A stretch of DNA of 54,990 bases from a virus. The DNA lies in IMG/VR virus record IMGVR_UViG_3300048813_000106, positions 1 to 54,990 of that record. One strand, given 5' to 3'. The stretch's first letter is position 1. The number at the start of each line of letters is the position of its first letter. A model generated the notes under the pieces. The model was not told the DNA's origin. It worked only from the letters and a program-made list of their open reading frames with translations, and ran no database searches. Both the position numbers and the translations under genes were made by a program. Positions 38,248-45,909 of this stretch are shown here, in pieces.

Positions 38248-39203
38248 GCACAGAGCTAGCCCTACGACCAGAGCAGATCAGGGCCGAGATCGCCGCCGAC
38301 CCCGCACGCAGGGAGATGCTGAGAGAAGCAACCGCCGAACTACTCACCACCACGGAGAGCTTCATCACGCGGTACGTGGTGCTCCCTGACGAGGCCGCAA
38401 GCGCCGCCTGCGCGCTGTGGTGCTTGCATACATGGGTCCTCCCGGCCTGCGACTCCACGCCCTACCTGCTGCTCGTATCCAGCGAACCAGGCTCAGGAAA
38501 GACGCGAGCAATGGAAGCCCTTGGCTACCTCGTCAGACGACCGTGGAACACGTCAAGCACAACACCGACGGCCCTATTCCGGCGCATGGCCAGCGACCAG
38601 CCAACCCTGTTCCTGGACGAGATCGACACCGTATTCAAGGGCGGCTCCTCATACGAGGCCCTGCGAGCGATCCTCAACGCAGGGAACCGCAGAGGCGCCA
38701 CAGCCACACGCTGCGACGGGAAATGGGGCGTCGTGGAGTACGAGACGTTCGGCGCGAAGTGCCTCGCCGGGCTCGACAACGGGCACCTACCGTCCACCAT
38801 CCTCGACCGCAGCATCATCATTCACATGGTCAAGACGCAAGGCCAGACCGAGCGCCTACGGCCACGCCAAGCAGCCGCAGAGGCCGCACCACTCGCTCAC
38901 ACATTGGAGGCATGGGCGAGCATCGTCGTAGACGAGCTGGCGGCTATACGGCCCGATCTACCCCCGGAGCTTTCCGACCGTGCAGCTGACGCGTGGGAGG
39001 CTCTGGTGGCCCTCGCTGAGTTCGCTGGGGATGAGTGGGCGTCACGAGCCCGCACGGCCGCACAAGCCCTCACAGCGCCCTCTCACGGGATACCTGTAGA
39101 GCCAGCGCCCGAGATGGAGCTTCTTCCCAGCATGGTGGCGCTCATGCAGCCCAACACATCAACAGATGGGGTATCCACTTTGATGGCCCGGAGGGAGAGA
39201 TGA
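38244..39203 (+). CDS. DUF3631-like P-loop ATPase/helicase-type protein, 319 aa
   Basis: ATG at 38244 (ATGA). Walker A SSEPGSGKT (residues 79-87), Walker B TLFLDEID (121-128) and FGAKCLAGLDNGHLPSTILD then SIIIHM as sensor region. The end (ADAWEALVALAEFAGDEWAS, ARTAAQAL) is the usual C-terminus of DUF3631 proteins. These are ATPases found with phage and plasmid replication genes. The bulk of the long N-terminal primase part found in some relatives is absent. Likely acts in DNA replication. Confidence 0.8.
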   Translation: MSTELALRPEQIRAEIAADPARREMLREATAELLTTTESFITRYVVLPDEAASAACALWCLHTWVLPACDSTPYLLLVSSEPGSGKTRAMEALGYLVRRPWNTSSTTPTALFRRMASDQPTLFLDEIDTVFKGGSSYEALRAILNAGNRRGATATRCDGKWGVVEYETFGAKCLAGLDNGHLPSTILDRSIIIHMVKTQGQTERLRPRQAAAEAAPLAHTLEAWASIVVDELAAIRPDLPPELSDRAADAWEALVALAEFAGDEWASRARTAAQALTAPSHGIPVEPAPEMELLPSMVALMQPNTSTDGVSTLMARRER

Positions 39204-40186
39204 GGGATGACCTCACGGTCGGCTCCCTTTTCAGCGGGATCGGAGGGTTCGACCTCGGGCTTGAGCGCGCAGGCATGCGAGTGCTCTGGCAGTGCGAGGC
39301 AGATGGGTTCTGCCAGCGCGTTCTCGCCCGTCACTGGCCTGGACTCCCCATCTATCCAGACGTGTCCAAGCTGCGGGCAGCCGACTGTGCGCCCGTCGAT
39401 GTGCTCTGCGGAGGCTTCCCCTGCCAGGACATCTCCCTCGCCGGCCGAGGCGGCGGCATCCAAGACGGATCACGCTCGGGTCTTTGGCGGGAGTTTGCTC
39501 GGCTCATTGGGGAACTACGACCCCGCTACGTCGTCGTTGAGAACGTCCCAGCTATCACTTCTCGAGGACTCGACATCGTGCTTGCAGACCTTGCCGCGTG
39601 CGGGTTCGATGCGGAGTGGGACCATCTACCAGCGTCGGCCTTTGGCGCCCCTCACCGCCGCGATCGGTTCTGGCTTGTTGCCTACCCCGACTCAAGTGGA
39701 TGGGACGGGAGGACCGGGGCGCTCGGAGAAGCGAACGGGCGGCGACAATCTGCGGACTGCGGTGGCGATCCCGACGCCAACGGTGGGCGACTCCAAGAGC
39801 GCGCGCAACTCGACGGCGAAGCGCAACCGCATCCCGCCAACGGGGATACACGCCGGCAACACCCTGACGGACTTCGTGACGATGTGGCCGACGCCGACCA
39901 GGATCGACGCCGAGAAGGCATACGCGAGCCCGCCGGGACCGACGAACGACCGAGGCCGGGAAACCCTCTCGGGAGCGGTGCAGGCGATCCCCACGCCCAC
40001 AAGCAGCCGCAGGACGGGGCTGCAATCGCATGGGGTCAATGTCGTCACTGGCTCGCTGAACCCGACGTGGGTCGAGTGGCTCATGGGGTTCCCCTTCGAG
40101 TGGACCGACTGCGGGGACTCGGTAACGCGCTCGTCCCGCAAATTGCGCAATGGATCGGGGAAAGGATCATCGCGTGGGCCAGCTAA
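39200..40186 (+). CDS. Cytosine-5 DNA methyltransferase, 328 aa
   Basis: ATG at 39200 (ATGA, GGAGGGAG upstream). All key motifs are there: I (VGSLFSGIGGFDLGLERAG), IV with catalytic Cys75 (GGFPCQDIS), VI with Glu114 (VVENVP), VIII (APHRRDRFWLVA), and IX/X at the end (RVDRLRGLGNALVPQIA). The target recognition part is Asp/Gly/Arg-rich and low in order. It transfers a methyl group from SAM to cytosine C5. No cognate endonuclease is visible, so self-protection against host restriction is likely. About 790 bases also encode another protein. Confidence 0.92.
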   Translation: MRDDLTVGSLFSGIGGFDLGLERAGMRVLWQCEADGFCQRVLARHWPGLPIYPDVSKLRAADCAPVDVLCGGFPCQDISLAGRGGGIQDGSRSGLWREFARLIGELRPRYVVVENVPAITSRGLDIVLADLAACGFDAEWDHLPASAFGAPHRRDRFWLVAYPDSSGWDGRTGALGEANGRRQSADCGGDPDANGGRLQERAQLDGEAQPHPANGDTRRQHPDGLRDDVADADQDRRREGIREPAGTDERPRPGNPLGSGAGDPHAHKQPQDGAAIAWGQCRHWLAEPDVGRVAHGVPLRVDRLRGLGNALVPQIAQWIGERIIAWAS

Positions 40187-40190
40187 GTAG
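39399..40190 (+). CDS. Out-of-frame protein inside the methyltransferase gene (PTPT/VEWLMGFP family), 263 aa
   Basis: Reads in another frame from about ATG 39399, while the frame is open from 39207. The product has SPARTSPSPAE at its start, SLGNYDPATSSLRTSQLSLL, LPRAGSMRSGTIYQRRPLAP, four PTPT units (LPTPTQ, IPTPTV, WPTPTR, IPTPTS) and NPTWVEWLMGFPFEWT near its end. I recognise this as a real phage protein family of unknown function that usually stands beside methyltransferase genes. Here both frames are protein-like over about 790 bases. It has no clear Shine-Dalgarno, which weakens the case. Confidence 0.6.
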   Translation: MCSAEASPARTSPSPAEAAASKTDHARVFGGSLLGSLGNYDPATSSLRTSQLSLLEDSTSCLQTLPRAGSMRSGTIYQRRPLAPLTAAIGSGLLPTPTQVDGTGGPGRSEKRTGGDNLRTAVAIPTPTVGDSKSARNSTAKRNRIPPTGIHAGNTLTDFVTMWPTPTRIDAEKAYASPPGPTNDRGRETLSGAVQAIPTPTSSRRTGLQSHGVNVVTGSLNPTWVEWLMGFPFEWTDCGDSVTRSSRKLRNGSGKGSSRGPAK

Positions 40191-40243
40191 ATACCCCATC
40201 ATCAACAGACGCCGCTCTCTGCGGCATAGGAGGCTAGGAAACC

Positions 40244-40591
40244 ATGCCCGACAAGCCGCGTATCTTCTGCTTTATCAACGGGGGAAAGGGCACCGACTGG
40301 GTGCGAGTAATGGCAATAGCCGAGGACGGCACTTGCCTTGGTCAGCACGTATCGAGCAGCGATGACTTCGCCGTGCTCGACAGCAGGTTTGCCGAGGCAC
40401 CAGAGTACGCCTCGATGCAGTGGGGGCCGAACCTCGCGAAGCGTGCCGCCTTTGAAGCACACTATCCCGAGGGCTTCGATCTGGAGTGGGTAGACAACCC
40501 GTTGAGACACGCCGGGCTCCTGGCCGCCTACCAGCTGAATCAGGCGCAACACGAGCACCCGCTCGCCGCCTCCACAGGACAGGAGGGCTGA
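40244..40591 (+). CDS. Conserved phage hypothetical protein, 115 aa
   Basis: Pattern RVMAIAEDGTCLGQHVSSS then AHYPEGFDLEWVDNPLRHAG and a Gln/Asn/His end is known to me from several phages. It has a small beta-alpha fold. Role unknown. ATG at 40244. The last codons and the stop are part of a short duplicated segment that also ends the next gene. Confidence 0.65.
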   Translation: MPDKPRIFCFINGGKGTDWVRVMAIAEDGTCLGQHVSSSDDFAVLDSRFAEAPEYASMQWGPNLAKRAAFEAHYPEGFDLEWVDNPLRHAGLLAAYQLNQAQHEHPLAASTGQEG

Positions 40592-40595
40592 GGCG

Positions 40596-40772
40596 ATGAC
40601 CACGCCACTGGAGAGCGTTCAAGCAGCGAAGGATGCCGCCTATGACGCCAAGAACGAGACGGAGGATGACCCCTGCGACATCTCAGCCGAACTGGAAGAA
40701 GCCATCGACGCTCTCAACCGCGCCGAGTGTGCTCTCGAAACTGCGCTCCGGGCGGCGGGACAGGAGGGCTGA
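40596..40772 (+). CDS. Acidic helical protein, 58 aa
   Basis: ATG at 40596, with AGGAGG in the last codons of the previous gene. The protein is helical and acidic (AELEEAIDALNRAECALETA) and ends in AAGQEG, like the previous gene. Not recognised. Confidence 0.5.
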   Translation: MTTPLESVQAAKDAAYDAKNETEDDPCDISAELEEAIDALNRAECALETALRAAGQEG

Positions 40773-40775
40773 GCG

Positions 40776-40847
40776 ATGGGTGCCGCGTTGATACTCGGCC
40801 TGCTCTTGGCGTGGGCAACCTTTAAGGAACGAAAGGCAGAACGATGA
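40776..40847 (+). CDS. 23-aa membrane peptide
   Basis: ATG at 40776 with AGGAGG in the preceding stop region, stop overlapping the next ATG (ATGA). The peptide MGAALILGLLLAWATF then KERKAER is one short hydrophobic helix with a basic tail. The double coupling supports it. Confidence 0.45.
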   Translation: MGAALILGLLLAWATFKERKAER

Positions 40848-41182
40848 GGAAGGTCAACCAGCCCGAACGATGCTCCAAATGTGGTGTCGTCATCTACGGC
40901 GATCCCGCACTTCGTCCCATGCGTCTGTGTGATCGCCATCTGCATGAGGCACGCCTAGCCAGCGGCCCCTTTGGTTGCTCCACGGCGGCGATTGACGAGG
41001 GCTACGGGGAACCCCTACCACCCGAGCCCAAGGGCAAGCTACGCGCGTTCGGGCTAACCCATGAGGCGACATGCTGCCTCTGCGGCGCACCGCTAAGTGA
41101 CGGCGAATGGGCCGTGCGGATGAACGGGGGTGGGATTGCTCAGCCGTCGTGTGCAGGCGATGCGGGCTGGGAGATCGAATGA
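40844..41182 (+). CDS. Double zinc-finger protein, 112 aa
   Basis: ATG at 40844 in ATGA. First pair CSKCG (residues 10-14) with CDRH (29-32), second CCLCGAPL with SCAGD near the end. Two small zinc sites joined by a Pro/Gly linker. Possibly binds DNA or RNA. Confidence 0.6.
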   Translation: MRKVNQPERCSKCGVVIYGDPALRPMRLCDRHLHEARLASGPFGCSTAAIDEGYGEPLPPEPKGKLRAFGLTHEATCCLCGAPLSDGEWAVRMNGGGIAQPSCAGDAGWEIE

Positions 41183-41304
41183 CCCCGCGTGTCCGTCCTC
41201 CCCGGCCCCTCCAACGCCCCTTAGAACACCGAGGAGAACGCAAACGCACACCCATAACCAACCAGCGGGCGAGAGTCCGTGCAAGCCACAGGAACCAACG
41301 ATGA
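41179..41304 (+). CDS. Arg/Pro-rich peptide, 41 aa
   Basis: ATG at 41179 (ATGA with the previous stop), and its stop overlaps the next ATG (ATGA). Sequence is Arg/Pro-rich (TPRVRPPRPLQRPLEHRGER and so on). It may be a real basic peptide or only a coupling ORF. Confidence 0.4.
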   Translation: MTPRVRPPRPLQRPLEHRGERKRTPITNQRARVRASHRNQR

Positions 41305-41723
41305 GACTGCGTAGAAGGCGTGAGCGGCCCCGAGTAGACGAGATGCTCGACATGGAGCCTGCAGACCCCGAGCGCATTTGCCGTGCAGCAGAACAGCGTC
41401 TACAGCGGGAATGCTGGGACGTGGACCAGCTACTCATTACCTCAGTGCTCGCGGACCCCGATGGCCTCGCCTCTCAGGACGAAGCAGACTCCGGGACAGA
41501 GGAGGACACACGACACATGCCCGAGCCTCTCTCGCTACCACGCATCGACGCCTGGAAGGATGCCCTCGGGCACCTCCTGGGAGAAGTGGAGGACGCATAC
41601 CCCGAAAACGTCAAGGGATCGTACCCCTCGGCGTTTGAGTGCGCGTTGCACGTAGCGCGAGAAGTCCTCAGGACCGAGGCGCACCGTCTTGAAGATCGTC
41701 TACGAGAGGAGAGGTTCTCATGA
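41301..41723 (+). CDS. Helical hypothetical protein, 140 aa
   Basis: ATG at 41301. A basic start (RLRRRRERPRVDEM) is followed by acidic and helical parts, IDAWKDALGHLLGEVEDA and a final Arg/Glu helix. Not recognised. Coupled at both ends. Confidence 0.6.
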   Translation: MRLRRRRERPRVDEMLDMEPADPERICRAAEQRLQRECWDVDQLLITSVLADPDGLASQDEADSGTEEDTRHMPEPLSLPRIDAWKDALGHLLGEVEDAYPENVKGSYPSAFECALHVAREVLRTEAHRLEDRLREERFS

Positions 41724-42004
41724 GCGCTTCAACACGCAGCGACGGGTGCGAGGAGGAGCGCCTAGCAGGACTCGACCGCGCCCACCAGCATTACACGAAC
41801 ACGCTCGCCCACGCACACTGCATCAACGCCCTAGAGGACATCTCCAAGAAAGCCCTCAGAGCCCAAAACCACGGCAGCATGGCCGACGCCCTACTCGCCA
41901 TCAACGAAACGGCTCAGAAAGGCCCTACAGAGGCCCGTAGAGGGCACGAGGGTCCGTTGCCTCATGCCACACCGAGGGGAGCAAGGCACGGTTGTGGGCT
42001 TTGA
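41720..42004 (+). CDS. Hypothetical protein, 94 aa
   Basis: ATG at 41720 in ATGA. His/Ala-rich helical part (RAHQHYTNTLAHAHCINAL), then a Gly/Arg-rich end that overlaps the next gene by 41 bases. Unknown function. Confidence 0.55.
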   Translation: MSASTRSDGCEEERLAGLDRAHQHYTNTLAHAHCINALEDISKKALRAQNHGSMADALLAINETAQKGPTEARRGHEGPLPHATPRGARHGCGL

Positions 42005-42098
42005 CGTTGACTTGGGGCAAAGCCTTGTGGAGTGGGATGAGCTGCGCGGGCTGCCGCCCGAGGCCGTCGAGCCGAGCGAGATGGAAGTGACCTCGTGA
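41964..42098 (+). CDS. SH3/KOW-like small protein, 44 aa
   Basis: ATG at 41964 inside the end of the previous gene, another frame. The sequence EQGTVVGFDVDLGQSLVEWD, then ELRGLPPEAVEPSEMEV is a typical small five-stranded SH3-like pattern (G-x-V-x-x-F-D ... V-E-W-D ... P-S). It ends in TGATG with the KTSC gene. Too short for usual callers but convincing. Confidence 0.6.
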   Translation: MPHRGEQGTVVGFDVDLGQSLVEWDELRGLPPEAVEPSEMEVTS

Positions 42099-42370
42099 TG
42101 ACGCCCGACGATGCCCAGCTACCGTGGGACTCCTCGTTCGACTCGACCAACATCAACCGCATCGCGTTCCTCAAGGACGACCCCGAGGACTACGGCACAG
42201 AGGGCCACGGCACGCTCTACGTCGAGTTCTCAAGCGGCAGCATCTACCGCTACCTCCACGTCTCCTACCAGCACCACACAGAGCTACTGGACGCGCCGAG
42301 CGTCGGCGGCTACCTCAACAGCGAGATCAAGCCCATCTACGACTACGAACGGGTAGAGGTCCTCCAGTAG
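42095..42370 (+). CDS. KTSC domain protein, 91 aa
   Basis: Contains STNINRIAFLKDD, then GTLYVEFSSGSIYRYLHVSY, LLDAPSVGGYLNSEIKPIY and a YERVEVL end. This is the KTSC domain, whose relatives include lysyl-tRNA synthetase-associated and many phage proteins of unclear role. Start is GTG 42095 or ATG 42098. Confidence 0.8.
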   Translation: MMTPDDAQLPWDSSFDSTNINRIAFLKDDPEDYGTEGHGTLYVEFSSGSIYRYLHVSYQHHTELLDAPSVGGYLNSEIKPIYDYERVEVLQ

Positions 42371-42372
42371 CC

Positions 42373-42675
42373 TCAAGCCGTGACGCTGTAGGTCCCTTCG
42401 CCCGTGCGCGTGTCGAAGTGGACGCGGGCACCGGCCTTCTCCGCATCGACCGTGTGTCCCTCGATGCGCCCCGCGCGTCTATACGCGCCCCGGTAAAAGG
42501 CGGTGTAATAGGCCACGAATCTACGGTTCTGCGCGATTCCCGTGACGTAGGCGCTTGACGGACTCATAACGAGTACGTCAGGCTCCTCCGCGCACAGTTC
42601 GACCCCTCGGCCCGCCGGGAGAGGCCGTCCGTCGATACGTACCTCTGAGTTCGACCATGACATGAGCGTCCGCAT
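42373..42675 (-). CDS. Second copy of the PAGRGVE protein, 100 aa
   Basis: ATG at 42675 in TGATG with the upstream stop (an internal start at 42663 is also possible). Shares RIDGRPLPAGRGVE, VAYYTAFYRGAYRRAGRIEG and TGEG with the 31787-32083 gene. Convergent with the KTSC gene, with two bases between stops. Unknown role. Confidence 0.6.
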   Translation of the reverse strand: MRTLMSWSNSEVRIDGRPLPAGRGVELCAEEPDVLVMSPSSAYVTGIAQNRRFVAYYTAFYRGAYRRAGRIEGHTVDAEKAGARVHFDTRTGEGTYSVTA

Positions 42676-43388
42676 CAGCGACGAATCCTACCCTCTCTGA
42701 GACGGTCCATGTACGGAGGAGGAGGATCGGAAAGCCTCCCAGCCACAGCGACCCGAGTGAACATCTCCTCCCCCATCCGGGTCACAAGCACAGGGGCAGG
42801 CCGCTTACGCCCGACACGCAGAAAAGTCGCCGGTAGAGGTATACGGAGCTTCTCGGGTTCGCTCCACTTCTGAGGGGCGCGCAAGGCATACGCGATGCGC
42901 TTGTTGGCGGCCATCACAGACGCGTGCGCCACGTTCTCCTCAAGTCCCCACAGCAACAGCCGGCGACACGACTTGCCCATCCTGAGGACCATTGTGGGGA
43001 GCGGCTTGAAACGCCCTGCCCTGCGCGCCTGGTCCTTACTCTCCACCCAGCACCACAGAACCGTGCACTCCCCAGGGCCACCAATCCCACGCTGGCGTTC
43101 CGGCAACCCAAGCTCAAGCTGCGTGCTGTCGCGACCCCTCGCAATGCGGCGTAGAAGGTCAGTGGCCGTTTCGCTCGGCTGCGAGCAATCCACCCAGCCG
43201 CTAGCCACCGCAGACCCATCCCGATACACAGGCGCGACACCCCCACCCCACCCCGTCAAGAACGCCAACAACCCCACAGCCTCCACGTCCTCTGCTGTCG
43301 GGGACCACGCCTCCGAGGCCGGTAGGACCGTGCTCCACTCCCCTTGGTCCGTTACTACGTAGCGGTTCGGGAGGGCGTGAGCGCTCAT
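42675..43388 (-). CDS. Conserved actinophage-type protein, 237 aa
   Basis: ATG at 43388 has GAGGGG upstream. The sequence TVLWCWVESKDQARRAGRF, then MGKSCRRLLLWGLEENV, ANKRIAYALRAPQKW and FLRVGRKRPAPVLVTRM, LSDPPPPYMDRLREG is a pattern I know from actinophages near the primase/replication genes. It may be a primase-related protein but no catalytic motif is clear. Confidence 0.6.
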   Translation of the reverse strand: MSAHALPNRYVVTDQGEWSTVLPASEAWSPTAEDVEAVGLLAFLTGWGGGVAPVYRDGSAVASGWVDCSQPSETATDLLRRIARGRDSTQLELGLPERQRGIGGPGECTVLWCWVESKDQARRAGRFKPLPTMVLRMGKSCRRLLLWGLEENVAHASVMAANKRIAYALRAPQKWSEPEKLRIPLPATFLRVGRKRPAPVLVTRMGEEMFTRVAVAGRLSDPPPPYMDRLREGRIRR

Positions 43389-43531
43389 CTGCCCCTCGGA
43401 CGGCCGTGACGGCGCTTACGGGGACGATTGCGGCGGCTGCGCGCTTGTGCACGCCACCCTCCGCGCAACACAAGCTTGAGAGCCCGTGGCATCACGTACT
43501 CGTGAGTCTTTGCGTATTCGCCTGCGGTCAT
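43385..43531 (-). CDS. Basic protein, 48 aa
   Basis: ATG at 43531 overlaps the upstream stop and its own stop overlaps the next ATG, both ATGA. Sequence MTAGEYAKTHEYVMPRALKL, then a strongly Arg/Lys-rich end (RRNRPRKRRHGRPRG). Likely binds nucleic acid. Not recognised. Confidence 0.55.
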   Translation of the reverse strand: MTAGEYAKTHEYVMPRALKLVLRGGWRAQARSRRNRPRKRRHGRPRGR

Positions 43532-43938
43532 ACCGCCTCCCTCTCGAAGCGCCGGACCCGCACATCCCTGCTAGTAGCCAGGAAAAACCGGGTGCAAGGC
43601 CCCGCATAGTCCAACTCCTCCCCATCGTCCCGCCAGAACACCCCCACGCACGCCGTAGGGCCACGAGACGCCAAAGGCGTAGTCATCCCGCAGCTACACC
43701 ACACGAGACGCTTAGAACGCCCCTGCGCGTCTGTGGTGAGGATGACGTGCTCCGGAGGAACCGACTTCGACCAGAGTCCGAGAAAGCCCGGTATCGCGTG
43801 CGCCAACGTCAACCCGTCGAACGGATTACGCGGCACCAGACGCCCAAGCCTGTCATGCGGCCTATGATCCCCCACCTGGAGATACGGACGGTCTACGGCA
43901 GGTTCGGGCCAGCACGCTTCGTCCTCGGGAGCACTCAT
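43528..43938 (-). CDS. Hypothetical protein, 136 aa
   Basis: Mixed sequence with LVWCSCGMTTPLASRGPTAC (three Cys in a possible zinc site) and FWRDDGEELDYAGPCTRFF. Starts and stops overlap neighbours. Unknown function. Confidence 0.6.
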   Translation of the reverse strand: MSAPEDEACWPEPAVDRPYLQVGDHRPHDRLGRLVPRNPFDGLTLAHAIPGFLGLWSKSVPPEHVILTTDAQGRSKRLVWCSCGMTTPLASRGPTACVGVFWRDDGEELDYAGPCTRFFLATSRDVRVRRFEREAV

Positions 43939-44273
43939 GGTTCTGCCACCCCTTGCTCGGTGTCCCGCACGGCGAGAGCGTCGATGGCGTTACGAACCAC
44001 CAAGTCTCGCTCCTCGTCGCTGTAGTTCGACGTGTTCTGCTGAACCCACGCAAGTAGCTCAGTCAGTGCCTCCCGCTCGTGCGGCTGCTCCTGTACTGAC
44101 AGGTAGGCGGCGATGGCGCGCTGGGCCGCACGGCGATATTCCGCTTTGCCGTTCTCTAGAGCTTCAAAGGCGCTGTCATCAATCTCGTAGCAGATCGCCT
44201 TCGCCGCTGCCTCTAGTCCTGCCGGGTCCAGCTCAGGTGCGCTCTCGCTTCCGCCTGCTGCGCTACCCTCCAT
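43935..44273 (-). CDS. Helical hypothetical protein, 112 aa
   Basis: ATG at 44273 follows GAGGAG. Ala/Glu-rich helices, AGLEAAAKAICYEIDDSAFE, AAQRAIAAYLSVQEQPHERE and LAWVQQNTSNYSDEERDLVV. Unknown function. Confidence 0.6.
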   Translation of the reverse strand: MEGSAAGGSESAPELDPAGLEAAAKAICYEIDDSAFEALENGKAEYRRAAQRAIAAYLSVQEQPHEREALTELLAWVQQNTSNYSDEERDLVVRNAIDALAVRDTEQGVAEP

Positions 44274-44302
44274 AACGATTCTCCTCTGTTCGTTGCCGGT
44301 CC

Positions 44303-44337
44303 GCGAGCCGCTCTCCCTCACCCAGGGGGCGGCTCGC
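44303..44337 (-). terminator. Strong hairpin between two minus-strand genes
   Basis: GCGAGCCGC (44303-44311) pairs perfectly with GCGGCTCGC (44329-44337), 9 base pairs with a 17-base loop. It sits between the stop of the 44345 gene and the start of the 44273 gene. No T run follows on either strand, so it may be a weak terminator or a processing site. Confidence 0.5.
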
Positions 44338-44344
44338 CCTGTTT

Positions 44345-44905
44345 CTACGCCTCCGCCACTTCCGGACCATCCCCGAGCAGCTTCGAGACTGTCGCCGAGG
44401 AAACACCCGCCTCATGCAGCAAATCAAGCACTTGCACGCGCGAGTACATCTCCCCCGCGTTCTCGACGTGCATCGCCCGGATCGGCTGACGCAACGTGAA
44501 CTCCTCAATCGTATGATCCCCACCCGCCTGAGCGTCACGATGTTTCGCGACAGGGACCGGCGCTCCCGGTAGACCACGCACCAGCAGCGTGACCTCCTGT
44601 TCGGGGTGCAGCAGACCACCAGTGAGAGGAACCTCAGCACTGGACAGAGACGCCTTGAGCGTCACACGCTGCCCCGGTTTGATCAAGTTCTTCAACGTGA
44701 TTTTGCTGTCGCCCTCCACCACCCCTACAGGGAACAGCTCATCGTCATCAGGGTCGCTGTTCTGCACGCGATCAGCGACACTCGTCCCGGCTTTCGCCTC
44801 CCTACGACGAGCCAGCTCGTCCTCATCCGGGCTGCCATCCCGCGCGGCAGGCGTACCCTCCGGCTTCTCAGCATCACCCGGCGGATCGGCTTTTCTACGT
44901 GTCAT
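44345..44905 (-). CDS. Hypothetical protein with disordered acidic N-terminus, 186 aa
   Basis: First about 60 residues are charged and disordered. The middle, GQRVTLKASLSSAEVPLTGG, LLHPEQEVTLLVRGLPGA and a His region, is beta-rich. The end, YSRVQVLDLLHEAGVSSATVSKLL, resembles a helix-turn-helix. Possibly DNA-binding. Not recognised. Confidence 0.55.
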   Translation of the reverse strand: MTRRKADPPGDAEKPEGTPAARDGSPDEDELARRREAKAGTSVADRVQNSDPDDDELFPVGVVEGDSKITLKNLIKPGQRVTLKASLSSAEVPLTGGLLHPEQEVTLLVRGLPGAPVPVAKHRDAQAGGDHTIEEFTLRQPIRAMHVENAGEMYSRVQVLDLLHEAGVSSATVSKLLGDGPEVAEA

Positions 44906-44950
44906 GCGTGATCTCCTTCTCGTTCGTGTGGTTGACGTTGGAATCTACGC

Positions 44951-45499
44951 TCACGCCGCCCGCTCCAACGCAAGCAGCTCGTCTAGCCGCTGCATCGTCT
45001 CCTCGCGGGTCAGTTCCTCCCCGAGATAAACGAGCGCGTAATAGGCCGCGACGTACGGCTCAAACCAAGTGCTGTGCCCCCACGGCCAGACACGCGCCAT
45101 CTGGACCTTCCCTTGCACTTGCAGGTGACACCGTTGGCAGAGAGGCGTCAAATTCCACCAGCGCAGGTCCGCCTTGTTCCCGTTGAGATGGTGAACGGTG
45201 AGGATGCGCCAGCGGGCTTCGACGGGGATACCCAGAGCGAACCCCGAGAGCAAACCAGCGGGTTTGTCGCCAGCGTCGAACTCCATCCCAGCGGGTCCGT
45301 AGCGGACGGGACCCGTGTGGGTGCATCGCTTATCGCAAGCGGACCACTCGCCTTCTCCCGAAGAATACGGATGTAGGCAGCGCACGCAGCGATCGCCCGA
45401 GAGCACGCGGACTTCATGCTTGACCCTCTCATGCCACTCCGGGGGGTAGCCATCCTTGGCGCACTCCTCGGCCTTGTAGAGACGCATTAGCTCGCTCAT
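44951..45499 (-). CDS. HNH endonuclease, 182 aa
   Basis: ATG at 45499 (ATGA). CVRCLHPY, then ILTVHHLNGNKADLRWWNLT and PLCQRCHLQVQGKV form the HNH motif: His-His, Asn and final His with the zinc-binding Cys pairs. Likely nicks or cuts DNA, perhaps together with terminase or as a homing enzyme. A second HNH-type gene lies directly upstream. Confidence 0.85.
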   Translation of the reverse strand: MSELMRLYKAEECAKDGYPPEWHERVKHEVRVLSGDRCVRCLHPYSSGEGEWSACDKRCTHTGPVRYGPAGMEFDAGDKPAGLLSGFALGIPVEARWRILTVHHLNGNKADLRWWNLTPLCQRCHLQVQGKVQMARVWPWGHSTWFEPYVAAYYALVYLGEELTREETMQRLDELLALERAA

Positions 45500-45909
45500 G
45501 CTGGCGGGTGCTCCCGTAGAAGGGCAGCGACAGCCCAATCCCCAAGCTCCCGAGCGAACAGCATGCAGGACTCAGGGAGAGCCTCAAAGGGCACCACTGC
45601 GAAGCGAGCAGTGTGCCGTTCGTGCTCGGGACGGACCAGCACCACGCCGTTCCTAGGGTCGAAGCGAAGCTCCGGCGGTAGCTTCTGCTTCTCCACAGGG
45701 TGATGGGCGTGCCATTCCCAGGAGCTGCCTGCACGCAGAGTCATCCGGCCCGTCTGAACACACCGACCCCCACAAGCATCCCACACAGCCAGCCTCCACT
45801 CCCCAGGACTCAACGGCCCCTCCGGTAGGGCACGGGCCTTCCGTCGCCTCCCAGCAGCCCCCACGGGGCTCAGGCGAGACGTACCACGGGCCAGGGGCGA
45901 GCGTTTCAT
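45496..45909 (-). CDS. HNH-like nuclease, 137 aa
   Basis: Basic start MKRSPLARGTSRLSP. VWDACGGRCVQTGR, then WEWHAHHPVEKQKLPPELRF, DPRNGVVLVRPEHERHT follow the beta-beta-alpha metal order (HH ... N ... H). The zinc Cys are fewer than in the downstream HNH gene. Related in layout to recombination endonucleases of phages. Confidence 0.75.
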   Translation of the reverse strand: MKRSPLARGTSRLSPVGAAGRRRKARALPEGPLSPGEWRLAVWDACGGRCVQTGRMTLRAGSSWEWHAHHPVEKQKLPPELRFDPRNGVVLVRPEHERHTARFAVVPFEALPESCMLFARELGDWAVAALLREHPPA

